A DNA stretch of 64,000 nt from Nodosilinea nodulosa PCC 7104 (lineage in GTDB: Bacteria > Cyanobacteriota > Cyanobacteriia > Phormidesmidales > Phormidesmidaceae): the NCBI RefSeq assembly GCF_000309385.1, contig NZ_JH976537.1, positions 1,321,425 through 1,385,424 on the forward strand, in the 5' to 3' direction. Both the position numbers and the translations under genes were made by a program. The notes beneath the pieces were generated by a model. That model ran no database searches. It saw nothing but the letters and a program-made list of their open reading frames with translations, and had not been told where the DNA came from. Positions within the stretch are counted from its first letter, which is position 1. Each line of letters begins with the position of its first letter. Below, piece by piece: positions 8,173 through 18,896 of the stretch.

Positions 8173-9228
8173 ATGAAACTGTTCTGCCAGCCCTTTACCG
8201 TCCACAAGCGCGTGCCGCTGACCATCAGCCGCGGCACCACAGCCCAGTCCACCAATCTCTGGCTCAAACTCAGCGCCGAGGGTATAGAAGGCTGGGGCGA
8301 AGCGGCTCCCTTTTGCATTGGTACCCATCAACAAACCCTGGATATGCTGATGGAGGATGTCGTTAGGCTACAGACAGCGCTGGCTCCCTTCCATCCCTTC
8401 GATCGCCAGGCAATCGAGGCCACCGTTGCCGCGCTGTCGATTCACTCCGCCACTGGTGCAGCCCTGGATGTGGCGCTGTGGGACTGGTGCGGTAAGGCCA
8501 CGGGGCAGCCCATCTGGCGGCTGCTGGGGCTAGATTTAGGTCGTATCCAGCCCACCTCGGTCACCGTGGGGATTGCTTCCCCCGCAGCGGCCCGGCAGCG
8601 ATCGCAGGACTGGCTACAGCAAACCAACCCTCGCGCCCTTAAGGTAAAGCTGGGCAGCCCCGACGGCATCGAAGCCGATCAGGCCATGTTTCAAGCTATC
8701 TTCGACTACATCCCCGCCAGCGTCAGCCTCAGCGTCGATGCCAACGGCGGCTGGACTGTGGAGGAGGCCAAAACGATGGCGGACTGGCTGGGCGATCGCC
8801 GCGTCACCCACCTCGAACAACCCCTGCCCGTAAGTCAAAATGCTGACCTGGCGGCGCTCAAACAGCACTCGCCGATTCCGGTCTTTGTGGATGAAAGCTG
8901 CTTTAACAGCTCAGATATTCCTCACCTAGCGAATTTAGTAGACGGGATTAATATTAAGCTGATGAAAGCTGGCGGGCTGAGCGAAGCACTGAGGATGATT
9001 CATACCGCCCGGTCCTGCGGCCTTCAGGTGATGTTTGGCTGCTATTCCGACAGCAGCCTGGCCAACGGGGCCATGGCCCAACTCTCGCCCCTGGCCGACT
9101 ACCTCGACCTCGACAGCCACCTCAACCTGCGCGACGACCCGTTCAGGGGGCTCACGCTGGCCGAGGGTCGCCTGCTCCCATCTAACCACCCTGGACTCGG
9201 ACTCGCCTATGCACCTCAAGCCCGATAG
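8173..9228 (+). CDS. L-Ala-D/L-Glu-type dipeptide epimerase, enolase superfamily
   Basis: A muconate-lactonizing subgroup enolase-superfamily enzyme that epimerises a dipeptide such as L-Ala-D-Glu to L-Ala-L-Glu, a step in murein peptide recycling. The N-terminal capping domain (WLKLSAEGIEGWGEAAPF) precedes the barrel. The catalytic pair is in ALKVKLG (Lys-x-Lys) and INIKLMKAGGLSEAL; metal ligands are in SVDANGGW, LEQPL and VFVDESC. I chose the ATG at 8173 (MKLFCQPFTVHKRVPL), which matches where this family begins; the longer open frame from 8047 adds 42 unrelated residues. Its 3' end overlaps the DUF1611 gene by 20 bases. Substrate specificity within the subgroup is inferred. Confidence 0.85.
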   Translation: MKLFCQPFTVHKRVPLTISRGTTAQSTNLWLKLSAEGIEGWGEAAPFCIGTHQQTLDMLMEDVVRLQTALAPFHPFDRQAIEATVAALSIHSATGAALDVALWDWCGKATGQPIWRLLGLDLGRIQPTSVTVGIASPAAARQRSQDWLQQTNPRALKVKLGSPDGIEADQAMFQAIFDYIPASVSLSVDANGGWTVEEAKTMADWLGDRRVTHLEQPLPVSQNADLAALKQHSPIPVFVDESCFNSSDIPHLANLVDGINIKLMKAGGLSEALRMIHTARSCGLQVMFGCYSDSSLANGAMAQLSPLADYLDLDSHLNLRDDPFRGLTLAEGRLLPSNHPGLGLAYAPQAR

Positions 9229-10252
9229 CCGTATTGCTCTGCTCATGCACGAGGGCACCCAGGGCCCCATGGGCAAAACCGGCCTGTCCCTACTGCGCTT
9301 TAGCCAGTCGCCCATTGTTGCCGTAATTGATTACCAGACGGCGGGGCGATCGCTGGTCGACCTTACCGGCATCGATAAACCAATTCCCGTGGTCGAGTCG
9401 CTCACCGAGGCCCTCACCTTTAATCCAGATGTCCTGGCCATCGGCATAGCTCCCTCCGGTGGCAAGCTGCCTGAAGCCTGGTTCCAAGAAATTGAGCAGG
9501 CGGTCAAGGCGGGGCTGAGTATTGTCAACGGCCTTCACACGCCCATGGCCAACCACCCAGCCCTGCAACCATGGCTTAGACCCGACCAGTGGATCTGGGA
9601 TGTGCGTAAAGAGCCAGAGGGGCTAACCGTAGGCAGCGGTCAGGCCAGCCAGCTCTCCTGCAAGCGAATTCTGACCGTAGGTACCGACATGTCTGTCGGT
9701 AAGATGTCCGCCACCTTAGAACTGCACCGCGCCTGTCTAGGTCGGGGGCTACGATCCAAAGTGATCGCCACCGGGCAGACCAACCTCATGCTGGGGGATG
9801 ACGGCGTGCCCCTAGACGCCATTCGAGTCGACTATGCATCGGGTGCGATCGAGCAGCAGATCCTGCGCTACGGCCCCGACCACGATTTCATCTTTGTCGA
9901 AGGGCAGGGGTCGTTGCTCAACCCGGCTTCGACGGCTACGCTGCCCCTGCTGCGGGGAACGCAGCCCACCCACTTAGTCCTTGTGCACCGGGCCGGGCAA
10001 ACCCACATCCACAACTTTCCCCAGGTGAAAATTCCCGATCTTCCCAGCGTGGTAGACCTGTACGAGCAGGTGACTACGGCGGCGGGCGCGTTTTACCCGG
10101 CTAAAGTAGTCGCGATCGCCCTCAACACCGGCCATCTGACTGCCGCTGAGGCCGAGGCTGCTGTGCAAGCTATCGGAGCGCAAACGAATTTGCCCTGCGC
10201 AGACATCTTTCGCACAGGGGCCGACAAATTATTAACGCCCATACTGGCCTAA
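9209..10252 (+). CDS. DUF1611 family P-loop protein
   Basis: A 347-residue DUF1611 protein. An N-terminal Rossmann-like domain (SPIVAVIDYQTAGRSL, then DVLAIGIAPSGGKLPEAW) is followed by a P-loop NTPase-like domain (ILTVGTDMSVGKMSATLEL), with further motifs VIATGQTNLMLGDDG and DFIFVEGQGSLLNPA. The biochemical activity is not established to my knowledge; an ATP-dependent ligase or transferase on murein-type peptides is a guess from context. The ATG at 9209 (MHLKPDSRIALLMHEG) lies inside the last codons of the epimerase gene, indicating translational coupling. Longer open frame upstream is out-of-frame shadow of the epimerase. Confidence 0.8.
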   Translation: MHLKPDSRIALLMHEGTQGPMGKTGLSLLRFSQSPIVAVIDYQTAGRSLVDLTGIDKPIPVVESLTEALTFNPDVLAIGIAPSGGKLPEAWFQEIEQAVKAGLSIVNGLHTPMANHPALQPWLRPDQWIWDVRKEPEGLTVGSGQASQLSCKRILTVGTDMSVGKMSATLELHRACLGRGLRSKVIATGQTNLMLGDDGVPLDAIRVDYASGAIEQQILRYGPDHDFIFVEGQGSLLNPASTATLPLLRGTQPTHLVLVHRAGQTHIHNFPQVKIPDLPSVVDLYEQVTTAAGAFYPAKVVAIALNTGHLTAAEAEAAVQAIGAQTNLPCADIFRTGADKLLTPILA

Positions 10253-10258
10253 ATCGAG

Positions 10259-10483
10259 CTACTTTTTGCGGAGACGATAGGTAATCCGACCCTTGGTCAG
10301 GTCGTAGGGGGTAAGCTCTACCTTGACGCGATCGCCCGGCAAAATCTTGATGTAGTTACGACGAATTTTTCCCGAAATGTGGGCCAATACGTTAAAACCA
10401 TTGTCCAAATCGACCCGGAACATCGCGTTCGGCAACGATTCGGTAATGGTACCCTCCATTTCAATTAGATCCTGCTTAGACAA
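10259..10483 (-). CDS. infA: Translation initiation factor IF-1
   Basis: A 74-residue S1/OB-fold protein that binds the ribosomal A site with IF-2 and IF-3. The sequence ([20 protein letters not shown], then [21 protein letters not shown]) is typical, full length. The start codon is TTG at 10483, preceded by GGGAGA. It ends the minus-strand ribosomal cluster; in the common order rpmJ would follow, but here rpmJ is 16 kb away on the other strand. Confidence 0.96.
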   Translation of the reverse strand: MSKQDLIEMEGTITESLPNAMFRVDLDNGFNVLAHISGKIRRNYIKILPGDRVKVELTPYDLTKGRITYRLRKK

Positions 10484-10539
10484 GCTGAAATCTCCCTAAG
10501 TACAAACAATCCGGCTGAACTCTAGCATAAGTCTAGCCG

Positions 10540-11094
10540 CTACTCCATTATCAGACGCTTGAGGTCAGCATGGACTGCCTCCATAGTCTGATTTCCATCC
10601 ACCGATACCAGCTGCTGACGGCTGCGATAGAACTCGATCAGCGGCTCTGTTTGCTCACGATACACCTCAAGCCGATTTAAAATCACCGACTCTTCGTCAT
10701 CCTTGCGGCCTCGCTGCAATAGTCTGGCCACAATTACCGCATCTTCAACGTCAAGGTTAATGACAAAATCAGTAGGCTGCTCAATCTGCTCCAGCAGCTT
10801 CTGCAAAAACTCCGCCTGGGGCACGTTGCGAGGAAATCCGTCCAGCAGCCACCCTTTTTGGGTATCCTCCTGGCCTAAGCGCTCCTCGATTAAATCGAGA
10901 ATCAGATCGTCGGGCACCAGTTCCCCAGCACTCATGTAGTGATCTGCCTTTTGGCCCAGCTCACTACCCGCGGCTACGGCCGATCGCAGAATATCTCCTG
11001 TGGAAATATGAGGTACCTGACAATCCTCAGCCAGCAGCACAGCTTGAGTGCCCTTGCCTGCTCCAGGTGGACCCAGAAAGATTAGTCTCGTCAC
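10540..11094 (-). CDS. adk: Adenylate kinase
   Basis: Interconverts ATP + AMP and 2 ADP in the cytosol. The P-loop [10 protein letters not shown] near residue 8, the NMP-binding helix region ([12 protein letters not shown]) and DGFPRN are present. At 184 residues it is the short form with a reduced LID region ([21 protein letters not shown]), as usual in cyanobacteria. The start codon is GTG at 11094; its G is also the last base of the secY TAG stop (TAGTG), so translation is probably coupled. This secY-adk order is typical. Confidence 0.96.
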   Translation of the reverse strand: MTRLIFLGPPGAGKGTQAVLLAEDCQVPHISTGDILRSAVAAGSELGQKADHYMSAGELVPDDLILDLIEERLGQEDTQKGWLLDGFPRNVPQAEFLQKLLEQIEQPTDFVINLDVEDAVIVARLLQRGRKDDEESVILNRLEVYREQTEPLIEFYRSRQQLVSVDGNQTMEAVHADLKRLIME

Positions 11095-12407
11095 TACTGC
11101 TTCACCATCCCTTCGTAGCGCTGAGAAATCACGTAGGTTTGGATCTGCTTTGCGGTGTCAATGGCAACACCCACCAAAATCAGCAGCGAGGTGGCACCAA
11201 AGCCGCGAAAAGTCTGTACTCGAGTTAGACTCTCTACCGCACTCGGCACAACCGCCACCATGCCCAAGAAAATAGCCCCCAGGAAGGTCAATCGGTTCAG
11301 AATACGGGTGATATACTCGGTCGTTGCCTTGCCAGGACGAATGCCAGGAATGCTGGCTCCCATTTTCTTCAGGTTTCGAGATACATCGTCAGGGTTCATC
11401 ACCAGGGATGAATAAAAGTAGCTGAAGAAAAGAATCAGAACCAGGTAAAGCGAAACATAGAACCAGGAAGTAGGGTTCAGATAGTTGTTTACAAACTGGC
11501 TAAATTGAGGATTGCTGATGTACTGCGTCAGTGAAATGGGCAATACCAAAACCGCAGAGGCAAAAATAATGGGCATTACACCGCCCTGATTTAGCCGCAG
11601 GGGCAAATAGTTACTCTGCTCTAGGTACAGCTTACGACCCACCTGGCGACGGGCAGAAATAATGGGAATTCGGCGAGTACCTTCTTGAACAAAGACGATG
11701 CCAACGATCATTGCCAAGAAGGCAATCATCAGGATAATGACGCCGCCGACTAAGCCGCGATCGCCACTCTGGGCTAGCTCGATAGTCTGCCCTAAGGAAC
11801 GAGGCAGCGTAGACACAATATTCAAAAAGATGAGCAGCGAAGCACCATTACCAATACCTCGCTCGGTAATCAACTCGCCGACCCACATCACAAACATTGA
11901 ACCTGCGGTCAGGGCGATCACCGTCTGCGCAATGAAGGCCGGACCGGGTACCTGCGCAAACTGGTACAACAAAAATGAGGACAATAACGAACTTTGCAAA
12001 ATTGCCCAGCCCAGCGCTACGTAGCGGGTAATCTGAGAAATTTTTCGTCGTCCGGCCTCGCCTTCGTTTTTCTGTAAATCCTCAAGCTGGGGCAGAGCTG
12101 CCGTCAGCAGCTGCATGATAATTGAGGCGTTAATGAATGGCAGAATTCCTAGAGCAAAAATACCCAGAGCCGACAAACCGCCGCCCACAAAGATATCCAG
12201 AAACCCGACAAAGCCTGCCAAGCTACCCGACTGAATCGACGATGCAAAGGCCTGGCGATCAATTCCCGGCACCGGAATAAAAATCCCCAGTCTGACCAGC
12301 ACTAGCAAACCCAGGGTCACCAGCAGACGGCTGCGCAGGCCAGCGGCCTGGGCCATCTGCATAAATGTTTCCTGCGCGCTGGGATTTTTACCCCGACTTA
12401 CGACCAT
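11094..12407 (-). CDS. secY: Preprotein translocase subunit SecY
   Basis: The channel-forming subunit of the Sec translocon in the cytoplasmic and thylakoid membranes. About ten membrane helices can be placed, with signature regions such as [20 protein letters not shown] near the N-terminus, the plug-region glycines, and [14 protein letters not shown] [17 protein letters not shown]. The 437-residue length is standard when the ATG at 12407 ([20 protein letters not shown]) is used; an upstream start at 12467 adds a non-homologous hydrophobic stretch. It lies downstream of rplO and overlaps adk by one base. Confidence 0.96.
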   Translation of the reverse strand: MVVSRGKNPSAQETFMQMAQAAGLRSRLLVTLGLLVLVRLGIFIPVPGIDRQAFASSIQSGSLAGFVGFLDIFVGGGLSALGIFALGILPFINASIIMQLLTAALPQLEDLQKNEGEAGRRKISQITRYVALGWAILQSSLLSSFLLYQFAQVPGPAFIAQTVIALTAGSMFVMWVGELITERGIGNGASLLIFLNIVSTLPRSLGQTIELAQSGDRGLVGGVIILMIAFLAMIVGIVFVQEGTRRIPIISARRQVGRKLYLEQSNYLPLRLNQGGVMPIIFASAVLVLPISLTQYISNPQFSQFVNNYLNPTSWFYVSLYLVLILFFSYFYSSLVMNPDDVSRNLKKMGASIPGIRPGKATTEYITRILNRLTFLGAIFLGMVAVVPSAVESLTRVQTFRGFGATSLLILVGVAIDTAKQIQTYVISQRYEGMVKQ

Positions 12408-12529
12408 GCAAAAGTACCTCAGCCCTACAGTTAGCAATACATTCGTTGCAATTAGTATCCACGGCAACTACCTACAGTCACCATAGATATAACTCCAACC
12501 TTAGTTTAAGGGATGGAAGAACCATCTCG

Positions 12530-12976
12530 CTAGGCGATCACCTCGCAGGTACCGCCTGCCCGCTCGATTTTTTCCTTAGCAGACTGAGTAAAAGCCGCTG
12601 CTTTGACACTCAGCGCTACGCCCAGTTCTCCATCGCCCAGCACCTTCAAAGGGCCGTCGTTGGTCGTCAATATACCGGCTTCTAGCAGCGACTCCAGGGA
12701 TACCTCGGTACCCGCCGCCAGATCGGACAGTCCTTTGACGTTGATGATGGTGTATTCCTTCTGATTTACCAGAGGGAAATGCTTGAGCTTGGGAATGCGC
12801 CGATAGAGGGGCATTTGGCCACCCTCAAAACCGGGCCGAGTACCGCTACCCGATCGCGATTTTTGGCCCCGCATACCGAAGCCGCAGCTGGCACCCTGGC
12901 CCGCAGAAATGCCGCGACCAACGCGGCGACGGCGGCGCTTAGAGCCTGCTTGTGGTTGTGCGTCGTTGATTCTCAT
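12530..12976 (-). CDS. rplO: 50S ribosomal protein L15
   Basis: A 148-residue large-subunit protein with the Arg/Gly-rich N-terminal extension ([20 protein letters not shown]) and [20 protein letters not shown] that thread into 23S rRNA, and the C-terminal globular domain ([20 protein letters not shown]). Located between rpsE and secY, the usual place. Confidence 0.97.
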   Translation of the reverse strand: MRINDAQPQAGSKRRRRRVGRGISAGQGASCGFGMRGQKSRSGSGTRPGFEGGQMPLYRRIPKLKHFPLVNQKEYTIINVKGLSDLAAGTEVSLESLLEAGILTTNDGPLKVLGDGELGVALSVKAAAFTQSAKEKIERAGGTCEVIA

Positions 12977-13012
12977 GGCTGAGGAAAATAAAAACAGCGA
13001 TACCGAAAGATA

Positions 13013-13534
13013 TTAAACGTACAGTTGTTCAACTGGAATATCCCGCTCCTCGGCTACATCAGCGAAGGTGCGCAGGGAGGCCAGAGCATCTGCGGCAGCT
13101 CGGGCATTGTTGAGAGGGTTGTTAGATCCGAGCTGCTTGGCCAGCACGTTGCGAACTCCAGCCAGCTCTAGCACGGTGCGCACGGCACCCCCTGCAATTA
13201 CCCCAGTACCAGGGGCCGCAGGACGCATAAACACCTTGGCACCACCGCCTATGCCGTTGGAGGGATGGGGAATTGAGTAGGAACGGGTCAAAGGCACATC
13301 TACCAGATGCTTTTTGCCATCCGCTACGCCCTTCTTCACGGCACCAATCACATCTCCAGCCTTGCCGACCCCAACGCCGACTTGACCCTTCTCATTGCCG
13401 ACGACAACAATGGCGCGGAAGCTGAGCTTTTTACCCCCCTTCACCACCTTGGTCACGCGGCGAATTTGAACGACGCGCTCTTGCCAGTCGGTTTTTTTCT
13501 CTTTAGTACGCGCTTCTTTGCGACGGTTTGCCAT
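13013..13534 (-). CDS. rpsE: 30S ribosomal protein S5
   Basis: A 173-residue small-subunit protein needed for translational accuracy. The N-terminal dsRBD-like S5 domain ([24 protein letters not shown], then [17 protein letters not shown]) and C-terminal domain ([19 protein letters not shown]) are both intact. Gene order rplR-rpsE-rplO is conserved. Confidence 0.97.
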   Translation of the reverse strand: MANRRKEARTKEKKTDWQERVVQIRRVTKVVKGGKKLSFRAIVVVGNEKGQVGVGVGKAGDVIGAVKKGVADGKKHLVDVPLTRSYSIPHPSNGIGGGAKVFMRPAAPGTGVIAGGAVRTVLELAGVRNVLAKQLGSNNPLNNARAAADALASLRTFADVAEERDIPVEQLYV

Positions 13535-13593
13535 GCCTTTCCCCAGCCTTATTTACATCAAGCAGAATCAAGTGTTTTCTATTCTCGTAGCAG

Positions 13594-13953
13594 TTACAGA
13601 CTCAAGCCAGCTTCACGAGCTGCTTCGGCCAGGGCCGCTACCCGCCCGTGGTAAAGCTTGCCACCCCGGTCAAACACAACTTGAGTAATGCCAGCTTTCA
13701 AAGCGCGCTCGGCCACCAGTTTGCCGACTACTGTAGCTGAGTCTTGGGTAGCGCCCGACTCATTCTTTAGCACATCAGGCTCAACGGTTGAAGCGGCCAC
13801 CAGGGTATGGTGGGCCGTATCGTCAATGATCTGAGCATAGATATGCTGGTTCGAGCGAAATACGGCCAGACGAGGCCGCTCGGCAGTGCCAAACACGCGA
13901 CGACGGATGCGAGCGTGGCGGCGATGGGTTAATTCTTTACGACTTGCTTTCAT
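13594..13953 (-). CDS. rplR: 50S ribosomal protein L18
   Basis: A 119-residue 5S-rRNA-binding protein. The basic N-terminus ([20 protein letters not shown]) and the conserved [14 protein letters not shown] and [20 protein letters not shown] segments are present. It starts 3 bases after rplF ends. Confidence 0.97.
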   Translation of the reverse strand: MKASRKELTHRRHARIRRRVFGTAERPRLAVFRSNQHIYAQIIDDTAHHTLVAASTVEPDVLKNESGATQDSATVVGKLVAERALKAGITQVVFDRGGKLYHGRVAALAEAAREAGLSL

Positions 13954-13956
13954 AGC

Positions 13957-14496
13957 TTATTTCTTCCCTGACTTACCAGCCTTACGTCTAACCTGCTCAC
14001 CGGCATAGCGCACGCCCTTACCCTTGTAGGGTTCTGGGGGGCGACTGGCCCGAATACTGGCCGCAATGTTACCTACCAGCTCTTTATCAATACCGCTGAC
14101 GATGACATTGGTATTATTTTCAACCACAAATTCTATGCCTGTGGGAGGCTCAAACACCACAGGATGGCTATACCCAAGGCTGAGGTTGAGGTTGCGACCC
14201 TGTACCTGCGCCCGATAACCAATGCCCTGAATCTCAAGGCGCTTTTGATAGCCGTTGGAGACCCCTTCGACCATATTGGCCACCAGGGTACGGCAGAGAC
14301 CGTGACGCTCTCGAGCTATTCGAGAATCATCCTTGCGGTTCACCAGTATAGTGTCGCCATCCTGAACAATGACTACGCCGCTAGGCAGGGTACGAGACAG
14401 CTCGCCCTTGGGTCCTTTGACCTGAACATCCTGACCGTCAATCGTGATTGACACCTTAGCCGGGACTGGGATTGGCCGTTTGCCAATACGTGACAT
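13957..14496 (-). CDS. rplF: 50S ribosomal protein L6
   Basis: A 179-residue protein near the peptidyl-transferase and factor-binding region. Two L6 repeats are visible: the N-terminal [20 protein letters not shown], and the C-terminal [20 protein letters not shown] with [15 protein letters not shown]. Full length. Confidence 0.97.
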   Translation of the reverse strand: MSRIGKRPIPVPAKVSITIDGQDVQVKGPKGELSRTLPSGVVIVQDGDTILVNRKDDSRIARERHGLCRTLVANMVEGVSNGYQKRLEIQGIGYRAQVQGRNLNLSLGYSHPVVFEPPTGIEFVVENNTNVIVSGIDKELVGNIAASIRASRPPEPYKGKGVRYAGEQVRRKAGKSGKK

Positions 14497-14596
14497 GATG
14501 CAAAACTCCTAAATCCTTAGCACTCAATAACGCCCTTTGTGACTAGTAGCAGGGTAGTAACACAGGCTCGCTACTCACCTAACCGCCTGGCCTGCT

Positions 14597-14998
14597 CTAC
14601 CAGACATAGCAAAGCACTTCACCACCAATACCCTGACGCCGAGCATCGCGGTCGGTCATAATGCCGCTAGAGGTGGAAACAATGGCAATGCCGATACCGC
14701 CCAGCACTCGAGGCAGTTCTTTCCGGTTGGAGTACACGCGTAGACCGGGCTTACTGACGCGGGTGAGATTACGAATGATAGGCTGACGGGTCTTGCCCTT
14801 GTACTTGAGGGCGACGACTATCTGAGGCCGCTCTTCGACGGTGGTTTCAGAATAGTCGGTAATAAAACCCTCCTCTTTCAGGACTTTGGCAATACTCCGG
14901 GTCATCCGAGTAGAAGGAATGCTCACGGTTTGGTGCCGCGCTAGATTCGCATTCCTGATGCGAGTCAACATATCCGCAATTGTGTCGTTAGCAGCCAT
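14597..14998 (-). CDS. rpsH: 30S ribosomal protein S8
   Basis: A 133-residue primary 16S-rRNA-binding protein. N-terminal [19 protein letters not shown] and C-terminal [19 protein letters not shown] with a terminal GGEVLCYVW are diagnostic. A 100-base gap separates it from rplF, the largest in this part of the cluster apart from leaders. Confidence 0.97.
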   Translation of the reverse strand: MAANDTIADMLTRIRNANLARHQTVSIPSTRMTRSIAKVLKEEGFITDYSETTVEERPQIVVALKYKGKTRQPIIRNLTRVSKPGLRVYSNRKELPRVLGGIGIAIVSTSSGIMTDRDARRQGIGGEVLCYVW

Positions 14999-15024
14999 AG
15001 TTCTAGTACGCGTATAAACCTGTG

Positions 15025-15570
15025 TTAATTGTCACGGAACGGCATACCCAATTCCTTGAGTAGCGCTCGGCCTTCTTCATCGGTGCTGGCGGTGGTCACA
15101 ATGGTGATGTCCATACCGCGGATTTGATCAATACTGTCGTAATCAATTTCAGGGAAGATTAATTGCTCTCGCAGGCCCAGGGTATAGTTGCCGCGCCCAT
15201 CGAAGCTCTTGGGGCTAATGCCGCGAAAGTCGCGAATGCGGGGCAGGGTCAGGTTGATCAGGCGGTTTAGAAAGGCGTACATGCGGTCGGAGCGCAGCGT
15301 TACCATGACTCCTACGGGCATACCCTGGCGGATTTTGAAACCTGCGATCGCTTTCTTGGCGCGAGTAACCACCGGACGCTGACCGGTAATCAGGGCCAAT
15401 TCGCTCAGGGAGGATTCCAGCGCCTTGGCATTCTGGGATGCCTCTCCAAGTCCGCGGTTAACGGTCACTTTGAAGACCTTAGGCACTTGGTGGATGTTCT
15501 CGTACTTAAACTGCTCCATCAGTTTAGGTACGACCGTGTCTTTGTATATGGTCTTGAGCTGGTCGGTCAT
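15025..15570 (-). CDS. rplE: 50S ribosomal protein L5
   Basis: A 181-residue 5S-rRNA-binding protein. Conserved segments include [38 protein letters not shown] and a C-terminal [20 protein letters not shown]. The start is ATG at 15570. No rpsN (S14) follows before rpsH, as is normal in cyanobacteria. Confidence 0.97.
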   Translation of the reverse strand: MTDQLKTIYKDTVVPKLMEQFKYENIHQVPKVFKVTVNRGLGEASQNAKALESSLSELALITGQRPVVTRAKKAIAGFKIRQGMPVGVMVTLRSDRMYAFLNRLINLTLPRIRDFRGISPKSFDGRGNYTLGLREQLIFPEIDYDSIDQIRGMDITIVTTASTDEEGRALLKELGMPFRDN

Positions 15571-15633
15571 GGGTCGCTTCTTCTGCTTTCCTGGTCTTGG
15601 TCAGGACTAGATTTTCAGAGTGGGTCGGTGGGC

Positions 15634-15981
15634 CTAGTCGATAATTTCTCCGGTCTTTTTCAGCATGCGCACCTTACGGCCATCTTCGGTAAAGGTATGA
15701 GCAACACGGCTAGCTACTTTCTCTTTCTCGGAGTAGAGCATGACGTTAGAGCTGTGAACGGGACCCTCTTGGGTGACAATTTGACCCGATTCGCCTTCCT
15801 GCTGAGGTTTAACGTGCTTGGTGCGAATGTTGACGCCCTCAACCACCACCTGGCTGGTTTTAGGGATAACTGCGAGTACTTCGCCCACCTTGCCGCGATC
15901 GCGCCCAGCAATTACCTGAACCGTATCCCCCTTACGCACATGAATCTTGTGGCGCACGGTTTTTTTAGATGCTGTTGCCAT
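15634..15981 (-). CDS. rplX: 50S ribosomal protein L24
   Basis: A 115-residue KOW-domain assembly protein. The KOW motif is in [20 protein letters not shown], followed by [20 protein letters not shown]. The last base pair of the upstream rplN stop region coincides with its start (one-base overlap at 15981). Confidence 0.97.
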   Translation of the reverse strand: MATASKKTVRHKIHVRKGDTVQVIAGRDRGKVGEVLAVIPKTSQVVVEGVNIRTKHVKPQQEGESGQIVTQEGPVHSSNVMLYSEKEKVASRVAHTFTEDGRKVRMLKKTGEIID

Positions 15982-16346
15982 TAGAGAACCTCCGGTGCTA
16001 GCGACACAATCTTGGTAAAGTTCTTGTCGCGCAGCTCACGGGCTACAGGGCCAAACACACGGGTACCCTTGGGGTTGCCGTCTTGGTTGATGATCACCGC
16101 TGCGTTATCATCAAAACGAATGCTCATGCCGCTGCTGCGGCGCAGCCCCTTCCTGGTGCGCACTACTACAGCCCGAACCACATCTGACTTTTTCACGCCC
16201 ATGTTGGGCAGTGCATCTTTGACAACGGCGATAATCACGTCGCCTACGCCAGCATAGCGACGGTTACCGCCTAGAACCCGGATGCACATGAGCTTCCGAG
16301 CCCCGCTGTTGTCCGCCACGTTTAAGTACGATTCCTGCTGAATCAC
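15981..16346 (-). CDS. rplN: 50S ribosomal protein L14
   Basis: A 121-residue protein at the subunit interface. [20 protein letters not shown] and the terminal [12 protein letters not shown] are diagnostic. It overlaps rplX by one base. Confidence 0.97.
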   Translation of the reverse strand: MIQQESYLNVADNSGARKLMCIRVLGGNRRYAGVGDVIIAVVKDALPNMGVKKSDVVRAVVVRTRKGLRRSSGMSIRFDDNAAVIINQDGNPKGTRVFGPVARELRDKNFTKIVSLAPEVL

Positions 16347-16355
16347 AATCTCCCC

Positions 16356-16607
16356 CTACGCGTCTGCTGCGCGATTAACAATGTCAGCCACCACCCAGCG
16401 CTTGGTTCGGCTCAGGGGACGGGTTTCAAGAATCCGCACTTGGTCTCCCTCCTGGCACGTGTTCTCCTCGTCGTGGGCCTTGTAGCGCTTGGTTCGCACC
16501 ACAATCTTGCCGTACTTAGGATGGGAGGTGCGACTCTCTACGGCAACAACAACGGTTTTATCCATCTTGTTGCTGACCACCATCCCCACTCGTTCTTTGA
16601 CCGCCAT
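16356..16607 (-). CDS. rpsQ: 30S ribosomal protein S17
   Basis: An 83-residue OB-fold primary 16S-rRNA-binding protein. [20 protein letters not shown] and [20 protein letters not shown] are diagnostic. Confidence 0.97.
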   Translation of the reverse strand: MAVKERVGMVVSNKMDKTVVVAVESRTSHPKYGKIVVRTKRYKAHDEENTCQEGDQVRILETRPLSRTKRWVVADIVNRAADA

Positions 16608-16623
16608 CTAGTTCACCTATTCC

Positions 16624-16872
16624 CTACACTGATACCGATTCTGTTGTGGCCCCTGCTTTCTCCTCAAGGTCCGCCAGCTGGCGCTCCCGCTGAACCGTCA
16701 TAAGCTGAGATAGGCGATGACGAGCGTGCTTAAACTGGTGATTCTGTTTATCGAGCTGACGGGTAGCCTTTTGAAATCGCAGTTGAAACAGCTCGCGCTT
16801 GGTTTCAGCGATCGCATTTAGTAGTTCTTCGTCACTCAGGCTGCGCGCCTCTTTTATTTTCGACAGTGCCAT
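16624..16872 (-). CDS. rpmC: 50S ribosomal protein L29
   Basis: An 82-residue helical hairpin near the polypeptide exit tunnel. The core ([20 protein letters not shown], then [14 protein letters not shown]) is followed by a C-terminal Glu-rich extension. Confidence 0.95.
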   Translation of the reverse strand: MALSKIKEARSLSDEELLNAIAETKRELFQLRFQKATRQLDKQNHQFKHARHRLSQLMTVQRERQLADLEEKAGATTESVSV

Positions 16873-16875
16873 TAC

Positions 16876-17295
16876 CTATGCCTCCTTGCTGTCTCGCGCG
16901 ATGAACTTGGTTTTGAAGGGCAGCTTAAAGGCGGCAAGTCGCATAGCCTCACGGGCTGTAGCTTCCGGTACTCCAGCAATTTCGAAAACGATACGACCAG
17001 GCTTCACCACCGCGACCCAGTACTCTGGATTCCCTTTACCAGAACCCATCCGAGTTTCTGCCGGGCGCATGGTCACAGGCTTATCGGGAAAAACTCGAAT
17101 CCAGATCTTGCCGCCCCGCCGTACATAGCGAGTCATCGCTCGTCGGGCTGCTTCAATCTGACGAGACGTCAACCAGCAGGGTTCAGTCGCCTGAAGGGCG
17201 AAATCGCCAAAGTTGATGTCACTGCCCCGCTGAGCCATTCCGCGCATACGCCCGCGGTGCTGCTTGCGAAATTTAGTTCGTTTTGGACTAAGCAT
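16876..17295 (-). CDS. rplP: 50S ribosomal protein L16
   Basis: A 139-residue protein at the A-site t[23 protein letters not shown] and the segment [20 protein letters not shown] are diagnostic. It ends 3 bases before rpmC begins. Confidence 0.97.
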   Translation of the reverse strand: MLSPKRTKFRKQHRGRMRGMAQRGSDINFGDFALQATEPCWLTSRQIEAARRAMTRYVRRGGKIWIRVFPDKPVTMRPAETRMGSGKGNPEYWVAVVKPGRIVFEIAGVPEATAREAMRLAAFKLPFKTKFIARDSKEA

Positions 17296-17352
17296 GGATC
17301 GGCACTCGTGAAGTCACAGATAAAAATTGTTCAAAGTGATGCGGGGCAGACT

Positions 17353-18084
17353 CTAGTCTTCGTTAGAGCGGTCTTCAAATTGCTGTCGGCGTCGGGGCTG
17401 CCGACGTCGGGGTTGGGCATTGGGTACTGCCGGAGTTTCCTCCTGCCCAGGAATAATTTCCCCTTTGAAAATCCAGACTTTAACGCCCAAAATTCCGTAG
17501 GTAGTTTGGGCAGTGGTATAGGCATAATCGACATCAGCCCGCAGGGTGTGGAGGGGTACCCGGCCCTCACGGGTCCACTCAGTGCGAGCAATTTCAGCCC
17601 CATTGAGGCGACCGCTCACCTGAATTTTGATACCCTCAACTCCCGCCCGCTGGGCCCGCTGAATTGCCTGACGTACTACCCGGCGGAAGGAAACCCGGCG
17701 CTCTAGTTGTTGAATAATGTACTCAGCTACTAGCGCAGCATCGGCATCGACCCGATTTACCTCAACTACATTGACTCGGATCTGGCGGCTAGGGTCTTTA
17801 AGCAGTTTCTGCACCCCAACGCGCAGAGCTTCAATACCTGCACCACCACGACCTACAACTACCCCAGGGCGAGCCGTGCGTACCTCAAGATCAATCTGGT
17901 CAGCCTTGCGCTCAATACGAATGTCGGAGATACCCGCGTTGTTCAAAGTCTTTTGAACATACTCGCGAATGCGGTAGTCCTCTTGGAGCAGGTCAGGATA
18001 GCGAGTTCCCTCGGCAAACCAGCGAGAGCGGTGGTCTTGAACAACGCCAAGGCGAAACCCGGTTGGATGAATCTTGTGTCCCAC
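17353..18084 (-). CDS. rpsC: 30S ribosomal protein S3
   Basis: A 243-residue mRNA-entry protein. [20 protein letters not shown], the KH domain ([17 protein letters not shown]) and the C-terminal [20 protein letters not shown] are intact. The last ~20 residues are Arg/Pro-rich ([19 protein letters not shown]). Confidence 0.97.
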   Translation of the reverse strand: MGHKIHPTGFRLGVVQDHRSRWFAEGTRYPDLLQEDYRIREYVQKTLNNAGISDIRIERKADQIDLEVRTARPGVVVGRGGAGIEALRVGVQKLLKDPSRQIRVNVVEVNRVDADAALVAEYIIQQLERRVSFRRVVRQAIQRAQRAGVEGIKIQVSGRLNGAEIARTEWTREGRVPLHTLRADVDYAYTTAQTTYGILGVKVWIFKGEIIPGQEETPAVPNAQPRRRQPRRRQQFEDRSNED

Positions 18085-18158
18085 GAACTAAACCCTCTGG
18101 AAATTGGTGCTTTGACAACTGGCGTTTGGACGGCGGTATTGGTCTATGTTGAGAATAG

Positions 18159-18515
18159 CTACTCGGCAGCAGGAGCTACGGCAATAGTGATGTGGCAAGT
18201 TGGCTTGCGAATCTGATAAGCCCGCCCCTGAGCACGAGGACGAAATCGCTTTAGTGCAGGGCCAGCATCAGCAAACGCTTCGCTCACTACAAGGCCAGCG
18301 GGGTCAAGTCCATTGTTGTTCTCAGCATTGGCAACTGCCGAGCGCAGCACTTTAATGATCGGTTCACAGGCCTTGTAGGGCATGAACTCTAGAATGATTA
18401 GTGCATCGCGGTAGCTCTTGCCGCGAATCTGATCAAGCACTCTGCGAACCTTACGGGGTGACATTCGCACGTAGCGAGCCACCGCTTTAACCTGCTCTGA
18501 GGTATCTACAGCCAT
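18159..18515 (-). CDS. rplV: 50S ribosomal protein L22
   Basis: A 118-residue exit-tunnel protein. [20 protein letters not shown] and the C-terminal tunnel-lining loop ([20 protein letters not shown]) are diagnostic. Confidence 0.97.
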   Translation of the reverse strand: MAVDTSEQVKAVARYVRMSPRKVRRVLDQIRGKSYRDALIILEFMPYKACEPIIKVLRSAVANAENNNGLDPAGLVVSEAFADAGPALKRFRPRAQGRAYQIRKPTCHITIAVAPAAE

Positions 18516-18539
18516 TTCTCCAATTCCTCTACCTAATAC

Positions 18540-18818
18540 CTAACGACGAGCTTTTTTATCGGTCTTAGCGTGGCCGCGAAAGGTTCGCGTCGGAGCGAAC
18601 TCACCTAGCTTGTGGCCCACCATTTGCTCGGTAACATAGACCGGTACATGTTGACGACCGTTGTGTACAGCAATGGTATGGCCAATCATCTGGGGCAGAA
18701 TCGTAGATGCCCTCGACCAGGTCTTAATCACCTGCTTGTCGCCCTTGACGTTGAGGGCTTCGATTTTAGAGAGCAAATGATCGGCCACAAAGGGGCCTTT
18801 TTTCAATGAGCGAGACAT
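18540..18818 (-). CDS. rpsS: 30S ribosomal protein S19
   Basis: A 92-residue head protein. [20 protein letters not shown] and [20 protein letters not shown] are diagnostic. Confidence 0.97.
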   Translation of the reverse strand: MSRSLKKGPFVADHLLSKIEALNVKGDKQVIKTWSRASTILPQMIGHTIAVHNGRQHVPVYVTEQMVGHKLGEFAPTRTFRGHAKTDKKARR

Positions 18819-18896
18819 TATTCTTCAGTCCCCATAAAAATCACAACAGCCACAATCAAGAAACAGCCCACCGATACAGAAACCAAACCACAGTAT

